Positions 8,556 through 21,192 of a stretch of DNA of 64,000 bases are shown here, piece by piece. Each line of letters starts with the position of its first letter. The first letter of the stretch is position 1. The notes beneath the pieces are model-generated. The model did no database searches. It was not told the DNA's origin and saw nothing but the letters and a program-made list of their open reading frames with translations. Origin of the DNA: Cyprinodon diabolis (taxonomy: Eukaryota > Chordata > Actinopteri > Cyprinodontiformes > Cyprinodontidae); assembly GCA_030533445.1 (NCBI GenBank), contig CM060076.1:10966001-11030000 (forward strand), in the 5' to 3' direction. A program made the position numbers and the translations under genes.

Positions 8556-11500
8556 GTAAGATGCTTCCAGGAAAACAAATGTTTATTCATTAATTATCAG
8601 ATTCATATTTATGACTTGCTAAAGAAATTTGTTTGGGTGTCATTGTTTGGTTGCTTCACCACCTCTCTTTGATCTAACTTACAGCAGGGCAGCATTGGTA
8701 GTGGTGGGAGCTCCAGCAGTTCCCCTGGTAGCACAGAAGAAGGACCCCTGGAAGCCACTCTGACTACCCATTTCACTAATGCAGGAGTGGCGGTGTTGGA
8801 GGCTGCTAAAGATGGGCAAAGTCACCATGCTGACAGGTCCAAAAGATACATAATGGAACACGTTGACCTTGGTGCCTATTACTACAGAAAGTATTTCTAT
8901 CTTAGAGGTAAGAGAATTGGACAGATAACTTTGTAATTTTTTTTCTTCTTCTTTAATTGTGATTTTTTTAAGGCTTTTTCAGAGGTGGAATAATAATGCA
9001 ACACGTAGTAATTAACTCATTTGCATTTAAATTAGGGGTCATGCAAACTTTTTATGTAAATCACAGGTCACCATTAAAGGTATTAAAGAGGATCTTTCTC
9101 AGAAATTAAGTGTCCAGATTTATCTAAAATAACTTAAGTGATGAATGCTTACTCTGGCAACAATGTATAGTTGCAAAATCAGAACTGATAGCAGACCACT
9201 TTGGATCAACGAATGGAGAAGTAATGGAGTTAAATGTAAGCACAAGGCCACATTCACCCCCGAGATTAAATCCTACATCAGAGAACCAAAGATATGACTG
9301 ATCTGGTAGGTGTCATATCTGTATTGTTGGCTAAAAACTTTTAGCTTAGTTAGGTTTCATCTTTAAGGGGAGCTCTGACTGCCATTAAATGGTGTTCTTA
9401 GTCTGCATGCACAATTGGGTAAAAAGTTAGTTTTTGATTTAAGTTAAGTTTATTTTTTTAACTGTCCTTTTAGATCTAAGGTCTTCTACAGTCAGGGTTC
9501 ATTTGGAACCTTATTATATCTCTGATAAATCTATAAATACTAGTCTATAAACAGCTGCTTCCTATTAGTGCTGCTTCTTTAGTTATTAGTTATTGAACAC
9601 TCGTTTATTTTTTTTTTTTTTTTTTTTAGCAGTTTCTGTTTTTCACATACATATGTTGTTTTAACACTCGATGTATGTTTGTCAAGCCTGGAGAAAAGCT
9701 GCCGTTTTGAGTTGGAACTGAACTGGTAAAAAATGATTTCTGCTGTTAAAGTGTTTGGAAAACCAGCTGGAAAACTTGCTGCTTTTGTCACGAAGGGTTA
9801 GAATTTGATTCATTGTTCACAGCTGCACTAAAGGATCCAACATTTAAGTTAAGGCTATAGAACTGCATCTGTTCAGCTACAACCCCGGATCCATCTAAGC
9901 TGAAGCTTGTGATAAACTGGAGGTTTTATGAACTCCACATAGTGTCCTTGTTCACAATGAAGTAGGTTTAGTATCACAACAGAATGGGAGGTGTTCCTGC
10001 TGAGAAGAAGGGGTTGTTTTTGATTTAATGAAACTTTTAGAAATATAGACAAAGCAATACGTATAAAAGGATACAGCATTGAGCTTCTGGAATAACTGAG
10101 CTACTTGGATATTTGACAGTGACAGGAAACAGACATGTTTCTGTGATGTCTACCATTTATGCTTAAAAAATCTGTGGTAAATGTATGTAAACTTAATGAT
10201 GCCACCGTATGACTTCTGATTTTTCAACTTTAAAGAATCCTAAGAGCACGCAACTTTAGCACTGTCATAATCTGCCTTGCTCTTTTAGTTGTTTTCTATT
10301 ACAGAGACCCTTTTATTCCTTGTGGTCATCTTAATCCAATCTCAAATGTATTCTCAATTTAAACCTTAGAGCACTGGAACTATCTGGGGGTAGATGAGAA
10401 CTTGGGCCCAGTGGCGGTGAGTCTGAGGAGAGAGAAGCTGGAGGAGCACAAGGATCACGGCCAGCAGTATAACTACAGGGTCATCTTTAGAACGAGTGAG
10501 GTAAAATAACATTAAACTATAAAAAAAAACTCTTCTTAGTCTTAGACAGACTTCATTATCATTTTGTACAACAGAGTGTATACAAAAATACATTTCTGTG
10601 TGGTGTGTTTTCTGCTGGATTTGTCTCTTTATTAGTGTTTGTTTTTATCTTAGCTTTCCGTTTATCTAGATTTGCTATATTATTAGCTGCAGCTATTGTA
10701 TAAATGTTCATGAATGTGTCTTCTAAATGTGTCAATATTTAGTACATTCTGTTCAGAAGGATGTTACAGAGAAGCTATTATGAGTTCAGAATGTGTAGGA
10801 GTTAACACCCAGGATCTTCACCCAGCAGGGGTTCGATGTAAAAGCCTCATGGTTGTCAGCTCCAGATTCTGGTGCCTCTGCTTTACCACCACCTCAAATC
10901 ATTGAATGTTTTATCTCATGTTTTGATGCATTTACTCCAGTTTAGTCTTTGTGTTCTCAATCAGCCATTTTTTTAGGGAGTGAGTCTTTTCTAAATCGCT
11001 AGTTTGTGCACACTAGTGCTAAAAATCCATGTGCTCATTCGCTGCGCTGAACGCCCACTCAGAGTCTTTGTCAGCTTTCATCTCTGAATGACTTAAAAGG
11101 TTGAATTTAGACCAGAAATATTAAAGTATCAAAGTTAAAGCATAGTCCCTGCATTAAAGCATAACATGAGTTACTGGCCTGGCGATCCCTTAGGATGACA
11201 AATAACCAATCGTGATGTTTTTTTTTTCTTATCTTGATTATAACTGTGCATCCCTCTATCATACGTAATATTTTTTTAAAAGATTTGTAGCTTTTATTTT
11301 CTTTAAAAGTACACGTGTGTGGGAGTGAGTGGGATGTTTTGGCTTTGAGACCGTTTTGTTCATCAAGGGCTACTGTCCTTTACTACTGTCCATCGCTCTA
11401 TTTAAGAGCATTTCTCCTCTTCACTTGATTTTAAACTGTGTGTTTACACCACCACAGGCACTACCAAACATAAAACAAAGACAGCCTTAAGTGCCTGTAG

Positions 11501-14500
11501 ATGGAGACTGCCAGCACTCTTGATTTCTTCATCCTAGATATTCCAGCCTTGGACTCTGCAGTCTTCCTCATTTATTTATGGAAATCCCCCCTGTGTCTGT
11601 CTGACCCTGAAGCTTTAGAGACTTTGGATTTGAAATCTGCACACTGTTCCCCTTTTTTCTTTAGCTAGACAGCCATTATACCTCTCTTTATCTTCAGAGC
11701 ACATTTATCTGGAGTTAAAATAAAAAGCACAACCCCTCTCACATATGTTCTTATTGTCTACAGCTTAACACCCTGCGTGGTTCCATTCTTGAGGACGCTG
11801 TGCCATCAACAGCAAAGCATGGTCTTGCCCGAGGTCTGCCTCTCAAAGAAGTGCTGGAATATCTGGTCCCTGAGCTCAATGTTCACTGCCTGCGTCTGGC
11901 ACTCAACACGCCTAAGGTCACGGATCAGCTGATGAAGCTAGATGAGCAGGGGGTGAGTAGTCACAATGAACAAATTCAGAGAGTTAATTATTGGATTACA
12001 TTGAAGGCCATTCATTTTCTTAATTATGCATCTTGAAAGTGTTCTTGGAATGTTGCAACGGTTTATTAAAAATGGAGGGTTTATTCAGGTTGCCTCTCCT
12101 AATGACAGTATTATGGTAACGTTTTACAGGCTTCATAACATAAATCATGCACCAGTAGCAAAATCTCCAACTAACAGTTTAGTTCTAACCAAGGATGGGG
12201 GTCTTATCGAAGTGAATTTGTTTGTTTATTAGGAAACCCATTAGCCATTGCCATGACAATAGCAACTCTTCCTGCAGTTCACTACATAAAAAAACATTTA
12301 TCATAAAGCATTTATAACATTAGTAATCTCACATATTTTTTGGGCTGATTTTTTTCTCACACATTTGCCATACATTTTTCAAATGTATGGAAATGTAACA
12401 CTTTATGCTATATAATAATGAAACAAGGCTCATTTGAAAGCTGTAGTATCCATTACTTTTAAAAAAAATAGAGGGACATTTTGTATGTTTTTACTGAAAA
12501 ATATATTTATAATAGCCTTCATTAACCTTTTACGGCTAAAATATAATTTGATAAGAAAACTGAGACCTCAGCAATGTGTACATGTTTAAATATATGATTT
12601 AATGAAGCCAGCTCATGTGGATCACAAATCCCCCTTCTTTATGTAAATGGAGCAGCAAGAAAGCCTATTTAAACAGAGGTCTTGTTTTAAGAAGAGTATT
12701 TGTATCTAAAGTTACAAACTGTTAAACCATACAACTCCAAAGACATTGTTACCTTTTTGTATTGTCAGTGTTATGATTTTCATAATAAATGCTACAGAAT
12801 ATCTTGATAAAAAGCCATATCTCAAGTCTCTGGTTGAAACCCATAATTGGAACATACCACAGCACAATTTTTAGCATGATAGAGTTGCTAACCCAATGCT
12901 ATAACATTGCTCGAGGTATTGAATGATGAAATAATGATGAAATAATAAATATATGACAAACAGAAGTTCCCCTGAGATGCCCACCTACTTGGAGAAATAC
13001 CAGGTGTGTTTAAAAGTTCCACTATCAGCAGCATTTGGCAAACTAGAGTTTTTTATTTTTATTACATTTTTTTAGGGGTTGTGAAACAGAAAATATTTCT
13101 CTATTTTACCCGTCATGCTTTCCAAATGACTAGATGACTCATGGATGGCTTCTAATGGTATTTGTAGACACTTGGTTAGCACAGGTGTCACTTTTTCTGC
13201 AGTTTTCTAACTGAAATTTCAACAGATACATTTTCTCTCCTTTAAATGGTTATCATATGAGATGACAATTTAAATATAGGTCAACATAGAGCCTAAACGC
13301 CTCCATCTTACTTCGATATTTATATGAGAATGTCATTGATTGTTTACTAACTCCTTTTTTCCCCAGAATTTTAAGATAAATAAATGTAGCTGTTGTTTTG
13401 TAATGATGCTGGGAGTAAATCCTTGTTGCTTTTACAAAATAAAGTACTTATAAAATAGTTTTTTAGTGTGAGGATTATGCTACTGCGGTACGATCATTTC
13501 TGCAGGTCTGGTTACACATTGATCATTGATGCTGTGGGTTTATTTACGACCAGAACTTTGTCGACCAATTAAATACAAGATGGTTTGTCAAGTAAACAAA
13601 TATTTTTTTATATTTCATCAGTTGTTTCTACTGTAGGTGAACCCCCCCATATTGAGGAGGCCCTTTTTAGCATTATCATTTTTATATTCATAACCTGTTA
13701 TGAGGAATTTACTCTCTAAAATAACTTTTTATTCTTAGCTTTTTTTAATAAATTTTGTGCTTTGAGGTTCAGAATAACATTTGAACCTCAAAGCACAAAA
13801 CAGGCTCCTCCATGATCATGATGGTCGCTCCCTGGAGCAATCATCAGATTTCGAAAATCTCTTAAAATGTCAACGTAATTTCTGGGGGGGAAATGGCACC
13901 ACAATCACAACAGAACAACTTAATGTTGTTCCTGAAATGCCAACACAAGTTCTGCCTGAAATGTCAATAATGTGACTTTGTCTCAACTTCTACAAGGTAA
14001 TTTTGCGGATTCGTCTTCTTCATTGTGTTCTCTGTGCAGCTGAGTTTCCAACGGAAGGTGGGGGTGATGTACTGCATGGCAGGCCAGAGCAGCGAGGAGG
14101 AGATGTACAATAATGAAGCAGCCGGTCCTGCGCTGGAAGAGTTCCTCCATCTTTTGGGCGAGAGGGTCAGGCTCAAAGGTTTCAACAAGTATCGAGCTCA
14201 GCTGGACACCAAGAGTATGTATTTTTGTGATTATGACAAAAATCTAACCTTTATTTTTAGCTGCTAAGCAATAAAATGAGCGTGGATACAGAAATGTAAT
14301 GCTGCTCTTTGATAGACAGAGACATACATTTTTTAAATAAAATGTAGAAATCTAAAATGGTAAATGGGACGTTAGCATCAAGGTAAACAATCTAGCTTCA
14401 GGGGGTTGTGCTGTAAACTTTTTTATTTGCTCATCTTACCACTTTTTAATTTTTTTTGTTTTTAACAAGATTTTCATAGCCGATTACTTACACGGCCAAA

Positions 14501-17500
14501 TGTTGTTTCATTCTGAGTCTTTTTAAAACCACAACTTAATTCCCTGGAATATTCCAGGTTCATAGTTTTGCTCCAACGTTTCTAACTATGCAAGACAAGT
14601 CCTGTGTGCCATCTGTGTAAATTTGCTGTTTCTCTGTGAGATTTGCTGATAAAACTTAAAAAGGCAAAAAAAAAAAAAAAGCCTTATTTTCTTTTTACTA
14701 TTTGTGGACTGTTAAAGCATAGTCCATAGCTTTTGATCAAAAATCTGATCACCAGCCAATTTAAATCTGAATGTGGAAGTCTTAGGAATGTTGGGTTGTA
14801 CCTTGTAAATGCTGTAAGTGTTAAAATCAAAGCATTTTTTTTTTGTTGATTTTTGAATTTTTTTTGTCTTTGTGCTGAATATTTTAAAATATGTTAATTT
14901 ATTATTTTTATGTCCTTGAGAAATGAACCTACCCTGGTCTGTCCACAGCGGATTCAACAGGCTCCCACTCCTTGTATACCACCTACAAGGATTATGAGAT
15001 CATGTTCCACGTGTCAACAATGCTTCCCTACACACCCAACAATAAGCAACAGGTATAAAAGGCTTTCATGGAAAGGAGTAACAGGAAGCGTAACAGCTTC
15101 CACACAATGATGTTGATTTTTAAGAGTATTCCCTGATCCTGTGACATCCTCTATAAATGAAGGATTAAGTAGCTGGTTGTACTATTTTACTGGAATGCAA
15201 CTATAAAGAGCTTGCTGTCTTTGAGAAGTCTCTTAAGTTTTAATTTCTAATCTATTTTTTCTTTTCCTCATCGACCTTGTGCAGCTGCTGCGGAAGCGGC
15301 ACATAGGGAATGACATCGTAACAATCGTGTTCCAGGAACCTGGAGCGCTTCCCTTCACTCCTAAAAACATTCGCTCTCACTTCCAGCACGTATTTGTGAT
15401 TGTGCGGGCTCATAACCCCTGCTCTGAAAACAGCTCCTACAGGTGAGCTTCAGAAACACAGTGTAATGTAATTCTAGATACAGTCTTCTTTCTCTCCCTT
15501 TGCTCATTTTTTATTTATAGCATTTTAGCTCCATTTTTTAAAGATATAGTCATGTGTCAAAAAAACAAAAAGACTGCTTTTTAAACCTGGCAAGGCAAAT
15601 TTGTTTGTATAGCACAGTTCAGTACAAAGACAATGCAAAGTGCTTTACATGATTAAAATATAGGACAAATACAAATAATTTTACATGTGGGTTAATTATA
15701 GCTTTTAACAAAGCTGAAAGACTCAAGTGATATAATTGGAACGGAATGAAGTACATTTTTGGCAAATTCTAATGAGAAAATTATTTCTGATAACTAATAC
15801 ATTGGTATTTATTTAGGTGTAAATAAAAAAAATTTCTCCAGTTTGAACATCTGATATTATTTTAGTGATGTATTTTGTAATGTTGAGGTAAAAATGCACC
15901 TCATGGTAGGACTGAAAGAGCCATCTGAGGCGTTGAGAGAGATTTGACTAGTTTTGGTGTCTGATAAGGGATTTAAAGAGTTCTCAAAAGAACCTGAAAT
16001 GAGTTCCATTAGGGGAAAAAAAGGCTTGCATGATGAACATACTCAAAGCAACTGCAAACATCCCCAAATCTGGTCGTGGAGGAGTCAAATTATTATGGGA
16101 AAAAACTTCAAATAGTTCATATAGGGCATAGCGGGGGTGCATGGGTAGGGTGCACTAACTATATTTAGTCCTCCTTGCGTGCGAGTCCAGACCTATGGTC
16201 ATTTGTTCATCCTATTTCTGTCCTATTACCAAAAAAAAAAAAGCAACTAGTGCAAAAATAAAAATACACCACAAAAATATTGATAAATAAAACATTTTTG
16301 GGGGATTTATTTTATTTTGATTGTTGTTTCTTATTAACCATATTTCATGAGGGCTGAAAGAATGATACTATTGCAATCTTGCCCAGAGTTTTGTACTTTA
16401 AAACAGCAAACCATTATGAAACTATGAGTGTAGAAAATCTTCTCTTTAGGTAAAAAAACAACAACTTTTTTTTATGTGTAATATTTAGAAAATGCACAAA
16501 ACCAGACTTTCTCCTTAACAAAAGTTTTGTAATCAGTACACCTAGCCTTAGCTTTATTGTTCAACATCAAAAGAAATGTTATTCAGTTTATTTACCTCAC
16601 TCTTATCTAGTTTTGTTCTTTTTGGTCAGACTCCATTTGACTCCAATCATTGCTGCTTTTAATTGCTGTGTGAGCAAGTTGTGCGAAGCGTTAATCTTCC
16701 CCCATGTGGCTACTTGAATACAAAGCATCAACAAATAAACACACGTGAGCAATAAGCCCTGTGGCACAGTGGATGTCGAACAAATCCTTTTGTCTTCCGT
16801 CTGTGATTCATAAATCTCATTTCTCATCTTCTCATTTATAAGAAGACGAGTGTACATATTTGGGCAGGGGTTGAATCAAAACAAAGCAGATCTTCAACTC
16901 ATCGGGAAAGACTGTCCAGATCATATGAAATGGGAATAGGATATAACATAAGCTCATATGTGATGACATAAAAGTCAAAATTTAGCAAATATGAAAAATG
17001 TTCTTGATGGGTCTGCTCTTAAATCAGTTTTCCTCTTTTCTCAGGTAAAGCAATCTAACCTTAAAAGGCTTTTGTTTTGTTGAATTGTCCCATAAAGACT
17101 GAGACGTGGTAAACTTCATGCACCTTTCCCACATTTATCCCCCTAAACACTTGTCCACCTCTAAACTTCCCACAGCGTGAGGTATTGACTTTTTCTTTCT
17201 GCTTTTCTTTTTCTTGGCCTGGCTTGGTGGGCAGCTGTTTGCGGCTTCTGGAAGGGCAGACTGCCCACACTCTGGATATTTATAAGCCCACAAATCACTC
17301 AAACCACAGGAATTAACTCTTTGATTCCCTTCCACGAAGATACCCAAGAAGCCTCATTGTTCAGCATTTCCAATTGTATTCTATTCCTCTCCTCCTCACC
17401 ATCCTCAGCCTCACCTTTAGTTCATCTCTCTGTATGTGGTCTTATTCTTTGCTTTTCTTCCCCTAACTGTATATCACCATCACAGGCTCTGTCCTGCATG

Positions 17501-20500
17501 AGTCATAGGCCGTGACTCAACTTACTCACAGGTGTTTGAGATCAGCCAAGTGCTTTCAGAGCTTCAGTATAATGCATTTAGCAGCATCTGTAGTGATGGA
17601 AGAGAATAGGATTGAAAGGTCTAATTCTTTTTACTCTGACTGCTTGTGAACCCACTTCATCTCTCCTCTCTGAAATACCCTATGATTCATTACTCATTTA
17701 AAGAGCTGCAAGCATATATAGCTGCATTACTGTCGATTTCTTGTGTAGGAGTTGTCAAAAATCTTTTAGATTGTTACTAATTCTGTGTATGGGAACATTG
17801 CTAACATTATTTATCCTGCACTTGCTGCTATTGCACTTCTGGTTAGACCTAAACTGCATTTCGTTGCCTTGTACCTGTACCTGTGCAATGACAATAAAGT
17901 TGAATCTAATCTAAATCTAAAGTGTTGGTATAACATCATAATCAGCATGAGCTTTTTTAAATAGTGGAGTATGTTCTTTTTTTAGGGTGGATCATCAAAA
18001 TAAGTGGTCCTCCTAATTGTCAATCATTCTGGTGATACGTTTAGGTAAGGCTCATCCCCATTGTCACTCTGAGTCTGACATAGTGGAAAAATTGCAAATC
18101 TTCTTTTGGAAAGTATGAGCGATACAAACAGCAGCTTTTAAACAGAGCGTGCACGAGGAGAAATGGGCTTGTGCATGCTCTCGCACGCATTTAACAGCCA
18201 TTCTCTCGGGTATAGGGTTGTGCATGTGCATTTTTTTATGAAGTGGAGATGACGCGTCTAAGATTCGTGAAAATCCTCCATTATACTTGTAACTGTTTTT
18301 ACGCCCTATCTTGGGGCGTCACCAATATGTTCTAATTAACTAGTTTGGAATCATGTTAGGTCACAGGTGCCAAATTATGCTTTCAACATTTACAGTATCA
18401 GTGGTCCTACCTTAGGAACATTGATCACTGTAGCTTCCTGTGAAACATCGACCATAGTTTCTGACAGGGAATTGATGGGCTGGACTACCAAGGATGTCCA
18501 TAACAGAGACTTTCCAAGCTTCCCAACACTGTGCCTTCCTGCCACAAGTGGCATTCAACCATTTTTGTGATTTTGTGAAATTCATGTGGACATGGCCTAA
18601 TGATTTATATGTTTCCTATATGTAGTAAACAGTAAACATCACAGCTATAAAAGCTAACTTTTCCTTTCCATTCCACATTTGTTTTGTATTTTTTTTATTT
18701 CAATGGGCAGTGATGGCCATGTTATGGCTGCTGGTTTTCTTGCTTTTCTGCATAATCTTTTTGAGTAGACTTGGACTACTTTTACCATGCTAGCTTTTTC
18801 CCCTGTTTGAATTTGTTTAAAATCAATTCTTGTTCATCCTGGAAGGCTATTTTGGCCAAGGAAAAATGTTTCCTCTTTTTATATCAGTCTCTCACAAAGA
18901 AGGAAATGTGGGAAATAAGTTGTCAACATTTCGAAGGCAAGCATAATTGAACACCACACATTTCTATTGAAGACAGGGGGTCTCTAAGGTATGTTTAGAA
19001 ATATGTGGGGGATAGAGGTATTGCTTATTAGGCAGTGAGATTAATCCGAGTGTCAACATGTGTGCGGATGCTTGTCAGCGGGGAGTTGTGTGGGATGGTT
19101 GCTCGGACTTCCAGTGCTTCTATTGTCACCTTGCAATTATCACCTGTGATAGGTTTTTGTGATCGAGTTCTAGAAAAGTTGAACCATGTAGGAATATAAG
19201 CTTTCCAGGCCAGCTTTGTAGTGTTTTATTGTTTCTCATTCCCCCACCTGTTTGCATTGTTTCCCTATTCTGTCAGCCTTTTATTCACTTTTTCTCAGAT
19301 AGATTTTCTTTTTTTTTCCCACCCAGGAGTCACATTTGGCAACATGCTTGGAAAAGCAGTCATGGTGCATCCTTGTTTTTTTTTTTTTTTCCAATCTGTT
19401 CATGGTTTTTCAGTTGAATTCCTGACATGCCAGAAAGGACAGACTGCCTGAAGAGTCCCTTCTAGGGTCTTACTTAAGGAAAAAACGGGCACAATGCACT
19501 ACATACACGCTTTAATATGTAACAGGCATAGTATGAGGTTGAGATTATCACAATATAACATTAAACAAACAGCGACATTTGACAATACTCCAGTATTCAA
19601 AGGTGTTATAAAAAAATGTATAATTTATTGATTAGATAGGTTTAATTTAAAGAAACGCTGTGGAACTTTTGACCAAATGGTTAGGTTTATTGGATTTTAT
19701 GATTCTTTTTTTTAGGTAAGTATCAATGTTCCATGCAGGCTGCTCATCACAAAAAAATGCCTGTGTAACTTGAGAGGGTAGGATCCATCCCTGAACGGGT
19801 CATGTGACCCAGAGCACCGCTCTACTGCGTTTTTAATTCCGGATACATTATAGATAGAAGTGTAGAAAACTGTTTATCTCCAGAATTTTTTATAATTCAA
19901 ACTTTATTTTTTGTTAGATGTAGATATGATTCTCATTTCTTATTTATCAAAAAAGAAAACTTTCCATTAAAAAGGGCCTTTTGTCTTTTATATTTTAATT
20001 TTATTACAACACAACTTTTGGTTTTTGCAGTAATGACCAAAATAAATCTATAATTTGATGCACCCATTCAAGAATAAGGTAAATCATCCTGCTCCTTCTA
20101 ACCTCTAAAACCTTCTTAGATCATGGTTACGAATGGGCCAGAGATTCCCTCTCTGGTTAAAGAGTTTTCATAAACAAAAGGTATTTTTGACTGACTAAAA
20201 AAACCCAGTTTAGACAGTTTAGAGTCAAAAAGAGATCTTGAGGGGGAAAAAAAAAGTTGTCTGGAAAAGTAATGTTTAAATTAGAAGAAGAAACGTTCAA
20301 AATATAACTTTTAAAAAACAATACATTTCTCTGCTTGGTAAGAAAACATCTTAAAGCTTGTGAGGTTAAGCTATCTATTCATAAATGGTTCCAATTTTAG
20401 ATAGGGATTTACTGTTAGATTGTTCCGTAACAAATCAATAAATAAATTTTTCGGGCACTAATTTCCTAATCTAGACCAGGCGAAAGTACAGATTTAAAGA

Positions 20501-21152
20501 AGGATTCGGTTTTCGGGTCTTTCTTTCTATTCCTGTTAGACTTATTAGTTTTTTCTCTTTCAGTGTGGCAGTCACCCGTTCCAAAGATATGCCCTCGTTC
20601 GGCCCCCCTATCCCAGAGGGCGTGACCTTTCCCAAGTCATCTGTGTTCAGGGAGTTCCTGCTGGCCAAAGTGATTAATGCTGAGAACGCTGCCCACAAAT
20701 CCCATAAATTTCGGGCCATGGCCACCCGAACACGCCAGGAGTACCTGCGTGACCTGGCAGAACGCCACACCACCAGCACCCCCATTGATCCATCAGGAAA
20801 GTTTCCTTTCATTTCTTTGGCTCATAAAAAGAAGGAGAAGACCCAGCCATATGAAGGAGCAGAGCTGCGCAGCCTCGGGGCGGTGACCTGGCCAGTTTAT
20901 GCTGAAGATCACGGAAACGGAGGAGAAATCGAGGCCCTCTTGGCTATTTCCAATGACTTTCTGATTCTTTTGGACCAGGAGGCCAAAGCTGTGGTGTTCA
21001 ACTGTGCAACTAAGGATGTGATTGGCTGGACACTCAGCAGTCCCGCTTCCTTAAAGATTTTCTATGAGCGGGGAGAATGTGTGTCTCTGAGGAGCATCGG
21101 CAATAATACAGAGGATTTCAAAGAAGTGATCAAACGTCTTGAGGTAAAAAAA

Positions 21153-21192
<40 letters not shown>

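Larger units (their letters stand above)
15443..20563 (+). other. sipa1l1: sipa1l1 intron 7
   Basis: 5121 nt. It carries the dispersed repeat at 15589-15670 and the LINE 3' end at 17800-17925. Short open frames elsewhere have no familiar content. Confidence 0.75.

Noticed and set aside
13753..13800. Hairpin as a microRNA precursor
   Set aside because: A 19-bp stem is too short for a pre-miRNA, and flanking sequence does not extend the pairing.
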